DNA of 64,000 nucleotides from JAJTHJ01 sp046316025. GTDB lineage: Bacteria; Pseudomonadota; Gammaproteobacteria; Burkholderiales; Burkholderiaceae_F. Below the pieces are notes generated by a model that did no database searches, was not told the origin of the DNA, and worked only from the letters and a program-made list of their open reading frames with translations. Position 1 is the first letter of the stretch. Every line of letters starts with the position of its first letter. The position numbers were made by a program, and so were the translations under genes. The stretch spans positions 38,553 through 102,552 of the forward strand of contig JBKCXU010000115.1 of the NCBI GenBank assembly GCA_046316025.1, given 5' to 3'. Of this stretch, positions 27,734 to 35,297 are shown piece by piece.

Positions 27734-27845
27734 CACTGTCCAAGCTACTGCGCGCCCCGATCTTGCCGCTGCAATGCTCGCCGTGCAGTTCGCACGGCTG
27801 CGCGTTTCGCGCCAACCTCGGGGCGCTCGCTAAGCTTGGACAGCG
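27734..27845 (-). repeat. Nested inverted repeats in the tRNA-Cys/tRNA-Leu spacer
   Basis: Left arm 27734-27760 and right arm 27818-27845 pair with 11 perfect bases (ctgtccaagct/agcttggacag) and 9 perfect bases (gcgccccga/tcggggcgc), separated by a small internal loop. Inside lies a perfect 7-base hairpin 27780-27786/27792-27798 (gccgtgc/gcacggc, loop agttc). The spacer would therefore fold as a long stem-loop in the primary tRNA transcript. It could be a processing structure or a small RNA. Confidence 0.7.
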
Positions 27846-27874
27846 CTTCCGTTTCGAACACGGGCGGGAGTATT

Positions 27875-27948
27875 TGGAGGCGGTGGTCGGAATCGAACCG
27901 GCGTACACGGATTTGCAGTCCGCTGCATGGCCACTCTGCCACCCCGCC
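27875..27948 (-). tRNA. tRNA-Cys (anticodon GCA)
   Basis: 74 bases with encoded CCA. The acceptor 5' strand is GGCGGGG and the 3' strand CCACCGCC-type with matching pairs; the anticodon loop ACTGCAAAT reads GCA; the T-arm GGTTCGATTCC is normal. Middle gene of the array. Confidence 0.96.
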
Positions 27949-28017
27949 TTGCGAAACCGATTGTGCCACGCGGCGGAAAAACGAAGGGGAAGCGCACCGG
28001 CTTCCCCTTGAACATTC

Positions 28018-28093
28018 TGGAGCGGGAAACGAGTCTCGAACTCGCGACCTCAACCTTGGCAAGGTTGCGCTCTACCAACTGAGCTATTCCCGC
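28018..28093 (-). tRNA. tRNA-Gly (anticodon GCC)
   Basis: 76 bases with encoded CCA. The acceptor stem GCGGGAA/TTCCCGC is perfect; D-loop AGCTCAGTTGGTAGAGC; the anticodon loop CTTGCCAAG reads GCC; T-arm GAGTTCGAGACTC. First gene of the array, directly after a consensus promoter. Confidence 0.97.
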
Positions 28094-28104
28094 AGAAGGG
28101 GGCG

Positions 28105-28132
28105 ATTATACGGGCGCGCTTTGGGGTGTCAA
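28105..28132 (-). promoter_or_regulatory. Consensus sigma-70 promoter of the tRNA Gly-Cys-Leu array
   Basis: On the minus strand TTGACA (28132-28127) and TATAAT (28110-28105) are both perfect and stand 16 bases apart. Transcription would start about 5 bases before the first base of tRNA-Gly at 28093. This is the strongest promoter match I found in the window. It lies between the pgsA stop codon and tRNA-Gly. Confidence 0.9.
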
Positions 28133-28138
28133 AAGACC

Positions 28139-28711
28139 TCACACATCCCCGCGCAGGTGCGGGGCCGCGAGCCGCAAGTAATAGAACATCGAGTACACGG
28201 TCAGGACCGCGGCGACGTAGATCAGCAGCGTGCCGATGGCCGCCACCGGGATCAGCCCGAAGAGCGGGTCGTGGAACAGCAGCATCGGGATCGCCACCAT
28301 CTGCGCAATGGTCTTGGCCTTGCCGAGCCGGTTGACCGCAACACTCTTGGCCGCGCCCACCTGCGCCATCCACTCGCGCAGCGCGGAGATGGCAATCTCG
28401 CGGCCGATGATGATGAGCGCGACAAAGGCATCCACCCGGTCCAGCGCCAGCAGCACGATCAGCGCGGCGCACACGATGAGCTTGTCGGCCACGGGGTCGA
28501 GAAAGGCGCCGAGTGGCGTGATCTGCCCGTACTTGCGCGCGTACCAGCCATCCAGCGCATCGGTGATTGCCGCGGCGACGAAGAGCCAGCAGGCGATGTT
28601 GTTCTGCCAGAACGGCGCGAGCCACCCCGCCGGCAGGTAGAACACGCCGACGATCGCCGGGATCGCGGCGATGCGAGCCCAGGTGAGGAGCAGGGGGACG
28701 TTGAAGGGCAT
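28139..28711 (-). CDS. pgsA: CDP-diacylglycerol-glycerol-3-phosphate 3-phosphatidyltransferase
   Basis: Makes phosphatidylglycerol phosphate, the committed step to phosphatidylglycerol and cardiolipin, in the inner membrane. 190 residues from ATG 28711 (MPFNVPLLLTWARIAAIPAIVG, a typical start); an upstream in-frame start at 28741 would add ten poorly conserved residues. The CDP-alcohol phosphotransferase motif is complete: DALDGWYARKYGQITPLGAF then LDPVADK (three aspartates and the AR). Four or more hydrophobic helices follow. The order uvrC-pgsA-tRNA-Gly is as in E. coli. Confidence 0.95.
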   Translation of the reverse strand: MPFNVPLLLTWARIAAIPAIVGVFYLPAGWLAPFWQNNIACWLFVAAAITDALDGWYARKYGQITPLGAFLDPVADKLIVCAALIVLLALDRVDAFVALIIIGREIAISALREWMAQVGAAKSVAVNRLGKAKTIAQMVAIPMLLFHDPLFGLIPVAAIGTLLIYVAAVLTVYSMFYYLRLAAPHLRGDV

Positions 28712-28759
28712 GGTGCTTGGCGAGGACGCGGATGCGCTCACTGCGTCGGCGGCAGCCTT

Positions 28760-28844
28760 CCCTCACCCCAACCCCTCTCCCGGGGGGAGAGGGGCTTAAA
28801 CCCTCTCCCCCCGGGAGAGGGTGGCGCAAAGCGCCGGGTGAGGG
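28760..28844. repeat. Palindromic intergenic repeat (type B), 85 bases, uvrC-pgsA gap
   Basis: Reads ccctcaccccaacccctctc at its left edge and gcgccgggtgaggg at its right edge, with two inner hairpins. It is almost identical to the reverse complement of 23762-23846. It lies between uvrC and pgsA on their common strand, so it would form a strong structure in that message. Confidence 0.85.
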
Positions 28845-28898
28845 AGGAATGCCGCGTGGGAACTGAAGCCAACAACACGATAAACATCGACTCTCGCC

Positions 28899-30770
28899 TC
28901 AACCGTTCGGCACCGAGGCTCCATGCAACTGCGCATAAATCTTCTCGGCGAGCTTACGCGAAACGCCTTCCACCTGGGCAATGTCCTCGACCGACGCGGC
29001 GCGCAAGCCACGCACGCCGCCAAAGCGCGCCAGCAGCCGCTGCCGGCGCGTGGGGCCGATGCCTTCCAGTTCCTCGATCTGCGAGGTGTTGCGCGTCTTG
29101 GCGCGGCGCGCGCGCATGCCGGTGATGGCAAAGCGGTGCGCCTCGTCGCGGATCTGCGCAATCAGCAGCAGCGCCTGCGAGTCGCGCCCCAGCACCAACG
29201 GCGGGCGCCCGTCGGGAAAAACCAGTTCCTCCAGCCCGACCTTGCGCTCCTCGCCTTTGGCGACACCCAGCAGCACCGCCGGGTCGAGGCCGAGTTCTTC
29301 AAACACCTGCCGCGCCACCTCGACCTGCCCTGCTCCACCATCGATCAGCACCAGCCCCGGCAGCCGCCCTTCGCCGCGCGCCACGGCCGAATAGCGCCGC
29401 GTCAGCACCTGACGCATCGCGGCGTAGTCGTCGCCGGCGACCACATCCTCGATGTTGTAGCGACGGTACTCGGCGGACTTCATCGCGTGGTTCACATAGA
29501 CCACACAGGAAGCCTGCGTGGCCTCGCCCATCGTGTGGCTCACGTCGAAGCACTCGACGCGCAGCTTGGCCGGGTCGCCGTCTTCTGGCTCCAGGCCCAG
29601 GGTTTCGATCAGCGCGCGCGTGCGGGCCTGCTGCGAGCCTTCTTCGGCCTGCCGTTGCGCCAACGCCAGCCTGGCGTTGGCCTCGGCCATCTCCAGCCAG
29701 CGGCGCCGCTCGCTCTGCGGCTGGCGCAGGATGGTCGGGCGCCGGCCGCCTTCGCCGGCCAGCATCGACTGGAGTTCGGGCACATCCACCTCGGCGTTGA
29801 CCACCAGCACCGGCGGCACCGGCTGGCCGGCGTAATGCTGCGAGATGAAGGCTTCCAGCACCTCGGCAGCAGTGGCCTCGGCGTCCAGCCGCGCCGGGAA
29901 GTACGGCTTGTCGCCGAGGTGACGACCGCCGCGCACCATCGCCAGATTGACGCAGGCCTGGCCGTGGTCGAGCACCACGGCGACGATGTCCGCATCGGTG
30001 TCGCCGCCCGTGGTGTCCACCGCCTGCTGGTGCAGCACGCGGGCGAGCGAGCCCAACTGGTCGCGCACCGCGGCAGCCTGCTCGAACTTCAACTCCGCCG
30101 CGAGCGCCTGCATGCGGGTTTCCAGTTCCGCCATCACCGCGGCCGTTTCGCCGCGCAGGAAGCGCAGCGCGCGCTGCACGTCTTCGGCGTAGGCGGCTTC
30201 GTCGATCAGTTCCACGCAGGGCGCGCTGCACCGCCCGATCTGGTGCAGCAAACAGGGGCGCGAGCGATGGTTGAACACCGTGTCCTCGCAGGTGCGCAGG
30301 CGGAAGACTTTTTGCAGCTCGCGGATGCTGTCCTTCACCGCCCAGGCGTTGGGGTACGGGCCGAAGTACGTCGCCCGCCGGTCGGGCGTACCTCGCCAAT
30401 AGGCGATGCGCGGGTAGCGGTGCGCAGTGAACTTCAGGTACGGATAGGACTTGTCGTCGCGGAACAGAATGTTGAAGCGCGGCGCGTGCTGCTTGATCAG
30501 GTTGTTTTCCAGCAGCAGCGCCTCGGCCTCGCTGCGGGTGACGGTGGTGTCGATGCCGGCAACACTTTCCAACATCAGCGCGGTGCGCGGACCGACCCCC
30601 TTGTTGAAGTAGGAGCCGACGCGCCTTTTGAGGTCGCGTGCCTTGCCGACGTAAAGCACCGTGCCCTGCGCATCCAGCATCCGGTAGACGCCGGGCAGAT
30701 TGGGCAGGCGGGCGACCACCGCCTTGGGCTCGAAGGCGGCGGGTTCGGCGGAGGCTTTGCGCGACGGCAC
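28899..30770 (-). CDS. uvrC: Excinuclease ABC subunit C
   Basis: Nuclease that makes both cuts in nucleotide excision repair. 623 residues. N-terminal GIY-YIG nuclease domain (LPGVYRMLDAQGTVLYVGKARDLKRRVGSYF), a UVR helical motif (about residues 205-240), the RNase H-like second nuclease domain with RVECFDVSHTMGEATQASCVVYVNHAM and LVLIDGGAGQVEVA, and two C-terminal helix-hairpin-helix motifs (LEGIGPTRRQRLLARFGGVRG). Length is normal. Divergent from efp. Confidence 0.97.
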   Translation of the reverse strand: MPSRKASAEPAAFEPKAVVARLPNLPGVYRMLDAQGTVLYVGKARDLKRRVGSYFNKGVGPRTALMLESVAGIDTTVTRSEAEALLLENNLIKQHAPRFNILFRDDKSYPYLKFTAHRYPRIAYWRGTPDRRATYFGPYPNAWAVKDSIRELQKVFRLRTCEDTVFNHRSRPCLLHQIGRCSAPCVELIDEAAYAEDVQRALRFLRGETAAVMAELETRMQALAAELKFEQAAAVRDQLGSLARVLHQQAVDTTGGDTDADIVAVVLDHGQACVNLAMVRGGRHLGDKPYFPARLDAEATAAEVLEAFISQHYAGQPVPPVLVVNAEVDVPELQSMLAGEGGRRPTILRQPQSERRRWLEMAEANARLALAQRQAEEGSQQARTRALIETLGLEPEDGDPAKLRVECFDVSHTMGEATQASCVVYVNHAMKSAEYRRYNIEDVVAGDDYAAMRQVLTRRYSAVARGEGRLPGLVLIDGGAGQVEVARQVFEELGLDPAVLLGVAKGEERKVGLEELVFPDGRPPLVLGRDSQALLLIAQIRDEAHRFAITGMRARRAKTRNTSQIEELEGIGPTRRQRLLARFGGVRGLRAASVEDIAQVEGVSRKLAEKIYAQLHGASVPNG

Positions 30771-30790
30771 GGCGGCGGGAGGCGCCCGCC

Positions 30791-30796
30791 TATAAT
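30791..30796 (+). promoter_or_regulatory. -10 box of the efp promoter
   Basis: A perfect TATAAT in the 102-base divergent gap between uvrC and efp, 77 bases before the efp ATG. No clear -35 box stands 16-18 bases upstream. Transcription would begin near 30803. Confidence 0.5.
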
Positions 30797-30872
30797 CGCG
30801 GGCTTTGCGTTCTCGGGTGGCAAAACGATTCTATCCACCGAGCGAGCGCCCTTCCCCGCAGACGAGACTCCC

Positions 30873-31439
30873 ATGGCCAAAATCCTCGCCACCGAAATCC
30901 GCGCCGGCAATCTGCTGGAACTCGACAAGCGCCTGTGGCGCGTGCTGAAGAGCTATCACGTCCATGTCGGCGGCCGCGGCGGAGCCTACATGCAGATCGA
31001 GATCAAGGACTTCGAAACGGGACAAAAGCGCAACGAGCGCCTGTCCACCGACGAGAAGGTCGAGCGCCCCTACATCGACAAGCGCACGATGGTCTACTCC
31101 TACCAGGACGGCGACCAGTACGTGTTCATGGACAACGAGACCTACGAGCAGTTGTCGCTGTCGGCCGACTACCTTGAAGGTCAGGCCGGCTTCCTGCTGC
31201 CCAACATGGAAGTGGACGTGACCTTCCACAACGGCCGCACGATCGGCGTGGAGCTGCCCACCACCGTGGTGCTGAAAGTGATCGAGACCGAGCCCGGCAT
31301 CAAGAACGCCACCGCCACCAACACCTTCAAGCCGGCCAAGATGGAGACGGGCATCACCGTGCCGGTGCCGCCCTTTGTCAACACCGGGGACCGGGTGCGG
31401 GTCAAAACCGACGACGGGTCGTACGTCGAGCGGGCTTAA
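30873..31439 (+). CDS. efp: Elongation factor P
   Basis: Relieves ribosome stalling at proline runs. 188 residues from ATG 30873, three OB-like domains, normal length. The tip loop of domain I reads HVHVGGRGGAYMQ, with Arg at about residue 35 where most EF-Ps have the modified lysine (PGKGxA) or the rhamnosylated arginine (SGRNAA). The rest (VERPYIDKRTMVYSYQDGDQ, FMDNETYEQL, KNATATNTFKPAKMETG, DDGSYVERA) resembles alphaproteobacterial-type EF-P rather than the Burkholderia/Neisseria type. No EF-P modification gene (earP, epmA/B, ymfI) is in the window. Confidence 0.93.
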   Translation: MAKILATEIRAGNLLELDKRLWRVLKSYHVHVGGRGGAYMQIEIKDFETGQKRNERLSTDEKVERPYIDKRTMVYSYQDGDQYVFMDNETYEQLSLSADYLEGQAGFLLPNMEVDVTFHNGRTIGVELPTTVVLKVIETEPGIKNATATNTFKPAKMETGITVPVPPFVNTGDRVRVKTDDGSYVERA

Positions 31440-32470
31440 GCGGCAGACCCCTCGGCCAACCGTTCCACGTCTGCACGCGCCGCGAGATAAGTGGGGTCGG
31501 CGGCGAGTTGCTCCGGCGTGAGTGCCCGGCCGCGCGGCGCGATACACGCGACGTGCCGGGCAAACTCCTCGGTCGGCGTCCAGCGCAGTTTGGCGAGCAC
31601 CTCGTCGGCGGCCTCGGGGGCGCCGCAGATCAGCACGTAATCACAACCGGCATCTAGCGCGGCCTGGGCGCTTTCAGCCACACCGCCGGCGACGCGGGCG
31701 CCTTCCATCGACAAGTCGTCGCTGAAGATAGCGCCGGTAAAGCCGAGCCTTCCGCGCAGGACGTCTTGCAGCCAGAAGCGCGAGAAGCCTGCCGGCAGCG
31801 GATCGACCTTGGGGTAGACCACGTGCGCCGGCATCACGCCGGCCAGGCCGGCGCCCAGCCAACCGAAGGGCGCGGCGTCGGCGGCGACGATCTCGTTCAG
31901 CGGCCGCTCGTCCACCGGGATCGCGACGTGCGAGTCTGCCGCCGCCCAGCCGTGACCGGGAAAATGCTTACCGCAGTTGGCCATGCCGGCCAGCGCGAGG
32001 CCGTGGTTCAAGTGGCTCGCCAACATGGCGACGGTGCGCGGATCGGCGTGCAGCGCGCGGTCGCCGATCACGCTCGACGGCCCCCAGTCGATGTCCAGCA
32101 CCGGCGTGAACGAAAGGTCCACGCCATGCGCGCGCAGTTCTGCCCCGATGACAAAGCCCGCCGAAAGCGCGGTCTTGCACGCCAGCAGCACGTCGCCATC
32201 CCAGAGCCGGCCGAGTGCCGCCATTGGCGGGATGCGGGTAAACGGCGGCTCGCGAAAGCGCTGCACGCGGCCGCCTTCATGGTCGACGGCCACCAGCAAT
32301 GGCGGATTGTGCAGAGCGTGAAGTTCATTTGTCAGTTCAATGAGTTGCGTGGCTGACCTAAAGTTCTTTGCGAACAAAATGACCATCCCGACCAGCGGAT
32401 GAGCAAGCCGCTTGTGGTCGGCTGCGATCAGCTCATGGCCCACGACATCGATTACTACAGGACCCGTCAT
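31436..32470 (-). CDS. nagZ: Beta-N-acetylhexosaminidase NagZ
   Basis: Cytoplasmic glycoside hydrolase family 3 enzyme that removes GlcNAc from anhydromuropeptides in peptidoglycan recycling. 344 residues from ATG 32470 (MTGPVVIDVVGHELIAADHKRL). Family motifs: LLVAVDHEGGRVQRF, the histidine loop GKHFPGHGWAAADSH (catalytic His-Asp dyad), GVMPAHVVYP and the nucleophile region TGAIFSDDLSMEGA. The start overlaps the acpS stop by 4 bases. It ends the long minus-strand gene series and is convergent with efp. Confidence 0.95.
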   Translation of the reverse strand: MTGPVVIDVVGHELIAADHKRLAHPLVGMVILFAKNFRSATQLIELTNELHALHNPPLLVAVDHEGGRVQRFREPPFTRIPPMAALGRLWDGDVLLACKTALSAGFVIGAELRAHGVDLSFTPVLDIDWGPSSVIGDRALHADPRTVAMLASHLNHGLALAGMANCGKHFPGHGWAAADSHVAIPVDERPLNEIVAADAAPFGWLGAGLAGVMPAHVVYPKVDPLPAGFSRFWLQDVLRGRLGFTGAIFSDDLSMEGARVAGGVAESAQAALDAGCDYVLICGAPEAADEVLAKLRWTPTEEFARHVACIAPRGRALTPEQLAADPTYLAARADVERLAEGSAA

Positions 32471-32874
32471 CGGCCGCCCTCCTCCACCTGTTCGGCCACC
32501 GCGTAGGCCAGCGCCATGCTGCGCTCGTCGCTGACGGTGACGTGCAACCGCAGTCGCTTCTGTTCCAGGAATTCGGCCAACTTGCCGTGGGCGACGGTCA
32601 CCGGTCGGCCGCTGGCGGCGTTGACGATTTCCACCGCGCGCCAGGTCATCGGCAGCCGCATGCCCAGGCCGATGGCCTTGGAGATCGCCTCCTTGGCGGC
32701 AAAGCGGGTCGCCAGATAGGCCAGTCCGCGCTTGGCCGAGCGCTCGCGCCGATACACGTAGCGCTCCCACTCCTGCGGCCCCAGCACGCGGCGGGCAAAG
32801 GCGTCGCCGTGGCGGCCGACGGCCGCGGCTACGCGCTCGATCTCGATCACGTCGGCGCCGATGCCGTAGATCAC
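32467..32874 (-). CDS. acpS: Holo-[acyl-carrier-protein] synthase
   Basis: Attaches 4'-phosphopantetheine to AcpP, whose gene is 12 kb away on the same strand. 135 residues. MIYGIGADVIEIERV at the start carries the magnesium-binding Asp, RFAAKEAISKAIGLG the catalytic Glu and Lys, and HVTVSDERSMALAYAVAE the C-terminal core. Overlaps pdxJ upstream and nagZ downstream by 4 bases each. Confidence 0.96.
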   Translation of the reverse strand: MIYGIGADVIEIERVAAAVGRHGDAFARRVLGPQEWERYVYRRERSAKRGLAYLATRFAAKEAISKAIGLGMRLPMTWRAVEIVNAASGRPVTVAHGKLAEFLEQKRLRLHVTVSDERSMALAYAVAEQVEEGGR

Positions 32875-33632
32875 GAATGCGCCTTCCGGATCGCCGCCTG
32901 GTACAGCCGCACGGTTTGCGCCAGACCGAGCTCGAGTGCATCGGCGATCAGCGCGTGGCCGATGGAGACCTCCTCGACGCCCGGCACGGCGGCAAGAAAT
33001 GGCGGCAGATTGGCGCGGTTCAGATCGTGGCCGGCATTAACGGCCAGCCCGGCGACAAGTGCCGCCGCGGCAGCCGCGCGGTACCGGGCCAGTTGGGCGC
33101 CCTGCTCCGGCGTGCCGAAGCTATTTGCGTAAGGCTCGGTGTAGAGCTCGATTCGGTCCGCGCCCAGAGCGGCAACCGCAGGCATCGCCTCCGGCAGCGG
33201 ATCCATGAACAGGCTCACACGCACGCCGAGCGCCTTGGCCTCGGCAATCACCGGCCGCAGCCGCTCGCCATCGCGCGCCAGATCCCAGCCGTGGTCGGAG
33301 GTGAAGGCGCCGGTCTCGTCCGGCACGAAGGTGCACTGCGCCGGCCGCGCGCCGCGCACGTAATCCATCAACTGGTGGAAAGGGTTGCCCTCGATGTTGA
33401 ATTCGGCCGCTGGCCATTGCTCAAGCAACTGCACCAGCGCATCGACATCCGGCCCGCGCACGTGGCGGCCGTCGGGCCGCGGGTGGACGGTGATGCCGTC
33501 GGCGCCCGCCGCCAACGCGATAGTGGCGAAGTGGCACACGTCCGGAATACCGATCGTGCGCGTATTGCGCAGCAGAGCGACTTTGTTCAGATTGACCGAC
33601 AAGCGGGTCGGAATGGCGGGCGGGTGGATCAC
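32871..33632 (-). CDS. pdxJ: Pyridoxine 5'-phosphate synthase
   Basis: TIM-barrel enzyme that condenses 1-deoxyxylulose-5-phosphate with 3-amino-2-oxopropyl phosphate in vitamin B6 synthesis. 253 residues from GTG 33632, which overlaps the recO stop (GTGA). Motifs: ITVHPRPDGRHVRGPDV, FNIEGNP, CTFVPDETGAFTSDHGWDL, ELYTEPYANSF, GLAVNAGHDLNRANLP and EVSIGHALIADAL. The N-terminal strand reads RLSVNLNKVALLRNTR in place of the usual xLGVNIDHVATLRNARG of gamma/betaproteobacterial PdxJ, so it belongs to the other PdxJ subtype. Confidence 0.94.
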   Translation of the reverse strand: MIHPPAIPTRLSVNLNKVALLRNTRTIGIPDVCHFATIALAAGADGITVHPRPDGRHVRGPDVDALVQLLEQWPAAEFNIEGNPFHQLMDYVRGARPAQCTFVPDETGAFTSDHGWDLARDGERLRPVIAEAKALGVRVSLFMDPLPEAMPAVAALGADRIELYTEPYANSFGTPEQGAQLARYRAAAAAALVAGLAVNAGHDLNRANLPPFLAAVPGVEEVSIGHALIADALELGLAQTVRLYQAAIRKAHS

Positions 33633-34381
33633 AGTTGTTTGAGGTCTTGGAAGATGCGGCGCGTGTTGAGCGGCCGGCCGTCGAGATGGTATCGGATCAA
33701 CTGTCGCAGCAACCGCTTGCATTGCCCGGCGGCCTCGGCGTCGGTGAGGTCGCCGCAGGCCAGGGCGAGCAGGCTGCTGCCGCGCACGGCGAGTTCGTCG
33801 GGCAGGCCCTCGACGCGCACCAGACCGCGCTGCGGCTCGGGCCGATACCAGGCGGCCGGCGCGATGGCAGCACCATCGGCGCTGTGGTCGAGCGGGGGCG
33901 CGTGGCCGGTCGCCGTGAGCAAGGTGAGCTCAAAGCGGCGCAGCACGTCTTCATGCCTTGCGTGGTCGCGCGCGAGCGCGCCCAAGGCGTCGACGTAGGC
34001 ATCGAACAGCGCCTCGTGCGGGTCGCCACGCGCCAGCAGCCGCACCAGCAACTCGTTCACATAAAACGCCGCCAGCAGCCCATCGCCTCGCAGCGGAGCA
34101 AGGCCGCCCAGCCACTCCACCCGCACCAGGGACTTGATCTCCAGCCGCCCGCTCCAGGACAGCGCCAGCGGACAGAACGGGTTGAGCAGCCCGCGGAACT
34201 GCGAGGCCGGGCGCTTGGCGCCGCGCGCGACGAGCGCCATGCGCCCGTGCGTGCGGCTGAGCACGTCGAGGATCAGGCTGGTCTCGCGCCAGGCGGTGGA
34301 GTGCAGGACGAAGCCCTGTTCGTGCTCGACCCGCAGGTCGGACCCGCGGCGCGGGCGGCGTTGCGGTGTCGCCTCACTCAT
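33629..34381 (-). CDS. recO: DNA repair protein RecO
   Basis: Loads RecA onto SSB-coated DNA with RecR. 250 residues: N-terminal OB fold (EQGFVLHSTAWRETSLILDVLSRTHGRMALVARGAKRP) and a helical C-terminal part (ELLVRLLARGDPHEALFDAY). The E. coli-type neighbourhood rnc-era-recO-pdxJ-acpS is preserved. Overlaps era by 8 bases at its start and pdxJ at its end. Confidence 0.95.
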   Translation of the reverse strand: MSEATPQRRPRRGSDLRVEHEQGFVLHSTAWRETSLILDVLSRTHGRMALVARGAKRPASQFRGLLNPFCPLALSWSGRLEIKSLVRVEWLGGLAPLRGDGLLAAFYVNELLVRLLARGDPHEALFDAYVDALGALARDHARHEDVLRRFELTLLTATGHAPPLDHSADGAAIAPAAWYRPEPQRGLVRVEGLPDELAVRGSSLLALACGDLTDAEAAGQCKRLLRQLIRYHLDGRPLNTRRIFQDLKQL

Positions 34382-35297
34382 AGCCCAGCGCGCGCAGCGC
34401 GGCGGGATCGTCGTTCCAGCGCTTGCGCACGCGCACGTGCGTGTCGAGCCGCACGGGCTTGGCCAGCAGCGCGGCGATGTCGGCGCGCGCCAACCGGCCG
34501 ATCTCGCGCAGCTTGGCCCCGCCGGCGCCGATCGCCATCGCCTTGTGCGAGTCCCGCTCGACCCAGAGCGTGGCGGCGATGGCGGCCTGGCCCTCGTCTT
34601 CCTCCCACTGGTCGATGGTCACCGCCACACCGTAGGGCAACTCGTCGCCCAGTAAGCGGAACGCCTTTTCCCGGATGCGCTCCGCCGCCAGGAAGCGCAC
34701 GTTGCGGTCGGTGTACTGATCCGGCTCGAAGAGCAGCGGACCTTCCGGCAGCAGCTTGGCGACTTCGTCGAGCAGCGGTGCGTAGCCCTGGCCGTTTTCC
34801 GCGCTGACCGGGACGATGGCGGCGAACGGAAAGCGCGCCGAGGCCTCGGCCATCCTTGGCAGCAGCGTGTCGCGCTCCTTGATCCGGTCGGTCTTGTTCA
34901 GCGCCAGAATCACGCGGCTGGGCTGCCCGGCCGCGGCTTGCGGCAACAGCGCGAGCACCCGGTCGTCGTCCTGCGTCCAGCGCGCCGCCTCAACGACGAA
35001 GATCACCGCGTCAACCTCGGCCAGTGCTGCGGCCACCGCCTCGTTCATCCGCCGTGTCAGCAGCGTACGGTGGCGCTTCTGGAAGCCGGGGGTATCGACG
35101 AACACGAACTGCCGCCGCACAGGCGGCGCACCGTCGGTCAGCACGCCGAGCACGCGCTCACGCGTGGTTTGCGGCTTGCGCGAGGTGATCGACACGTGCT
35201 CGCCCACCAGCGCGTTGAGCAGCGTGGACTTGCCCACGTTGGGCCGGCCAACGATGGCCACGTATCCGGTGCGGCCAACAGCCGCCGTACCGCTCAC
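34374..35297 (-). CDS. era: GTPase Era
   Basis: Assists 30S subunit maturation by binding the 3' end of 16S rRNA. 307 residues from GTG 35297, overlapping the rnc stop (GTGA). GTPase motifs: G1 GRPNVGKS (17-24), G2 QTTRERVLGV, G3 VDTPGF, G4 NKTD, G5 SAEN. A C-terminal type II KH domain ends in RKRWNDDPAALRALGY. Length normal. Confidence 0.96.
   Translation of the reverse strand: MSGTAAVGRTGYVAIVGRPNVGKSTLLNALVGEHVSITSRKPQTTRERVLGVLTDGAPPVRRQFVFVDTPGFQKRHRTLLTRRMNEAVAAALAEVDAVIFVVEAARWTQDDDRVLALLPQAAAGQPSRVILALNKTDRIKERDTLLPRMAEASARFPFAAIVPVSAENGQGYAPLLDEVAKLLPEGPLLFEPDQYTDRNVRFLAAERIREKAFRLLGDELPYGVAVTIDQWEEDEGQAAIAATLWVERDSHKAMAIGAGGAKLREIGRLARADIAALLAKPVRLDTHVRVRKRWNDDPAALRALGYE

Noticed and set aside
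28760..28844. Repeats considered as a CRISPR array or as rho-independent terminators
   Set aside because: The copies are dispersed, not in a regular spacer array, and none is followed by a T-run in a consistent orientation.
28923..30872. Long plus-strand open frame upstream of and in phase with efp
   Set aside because: It is the complement of uvrC. EF-P similarity begins at ATG 30873, where a promoter -10 box also fits.
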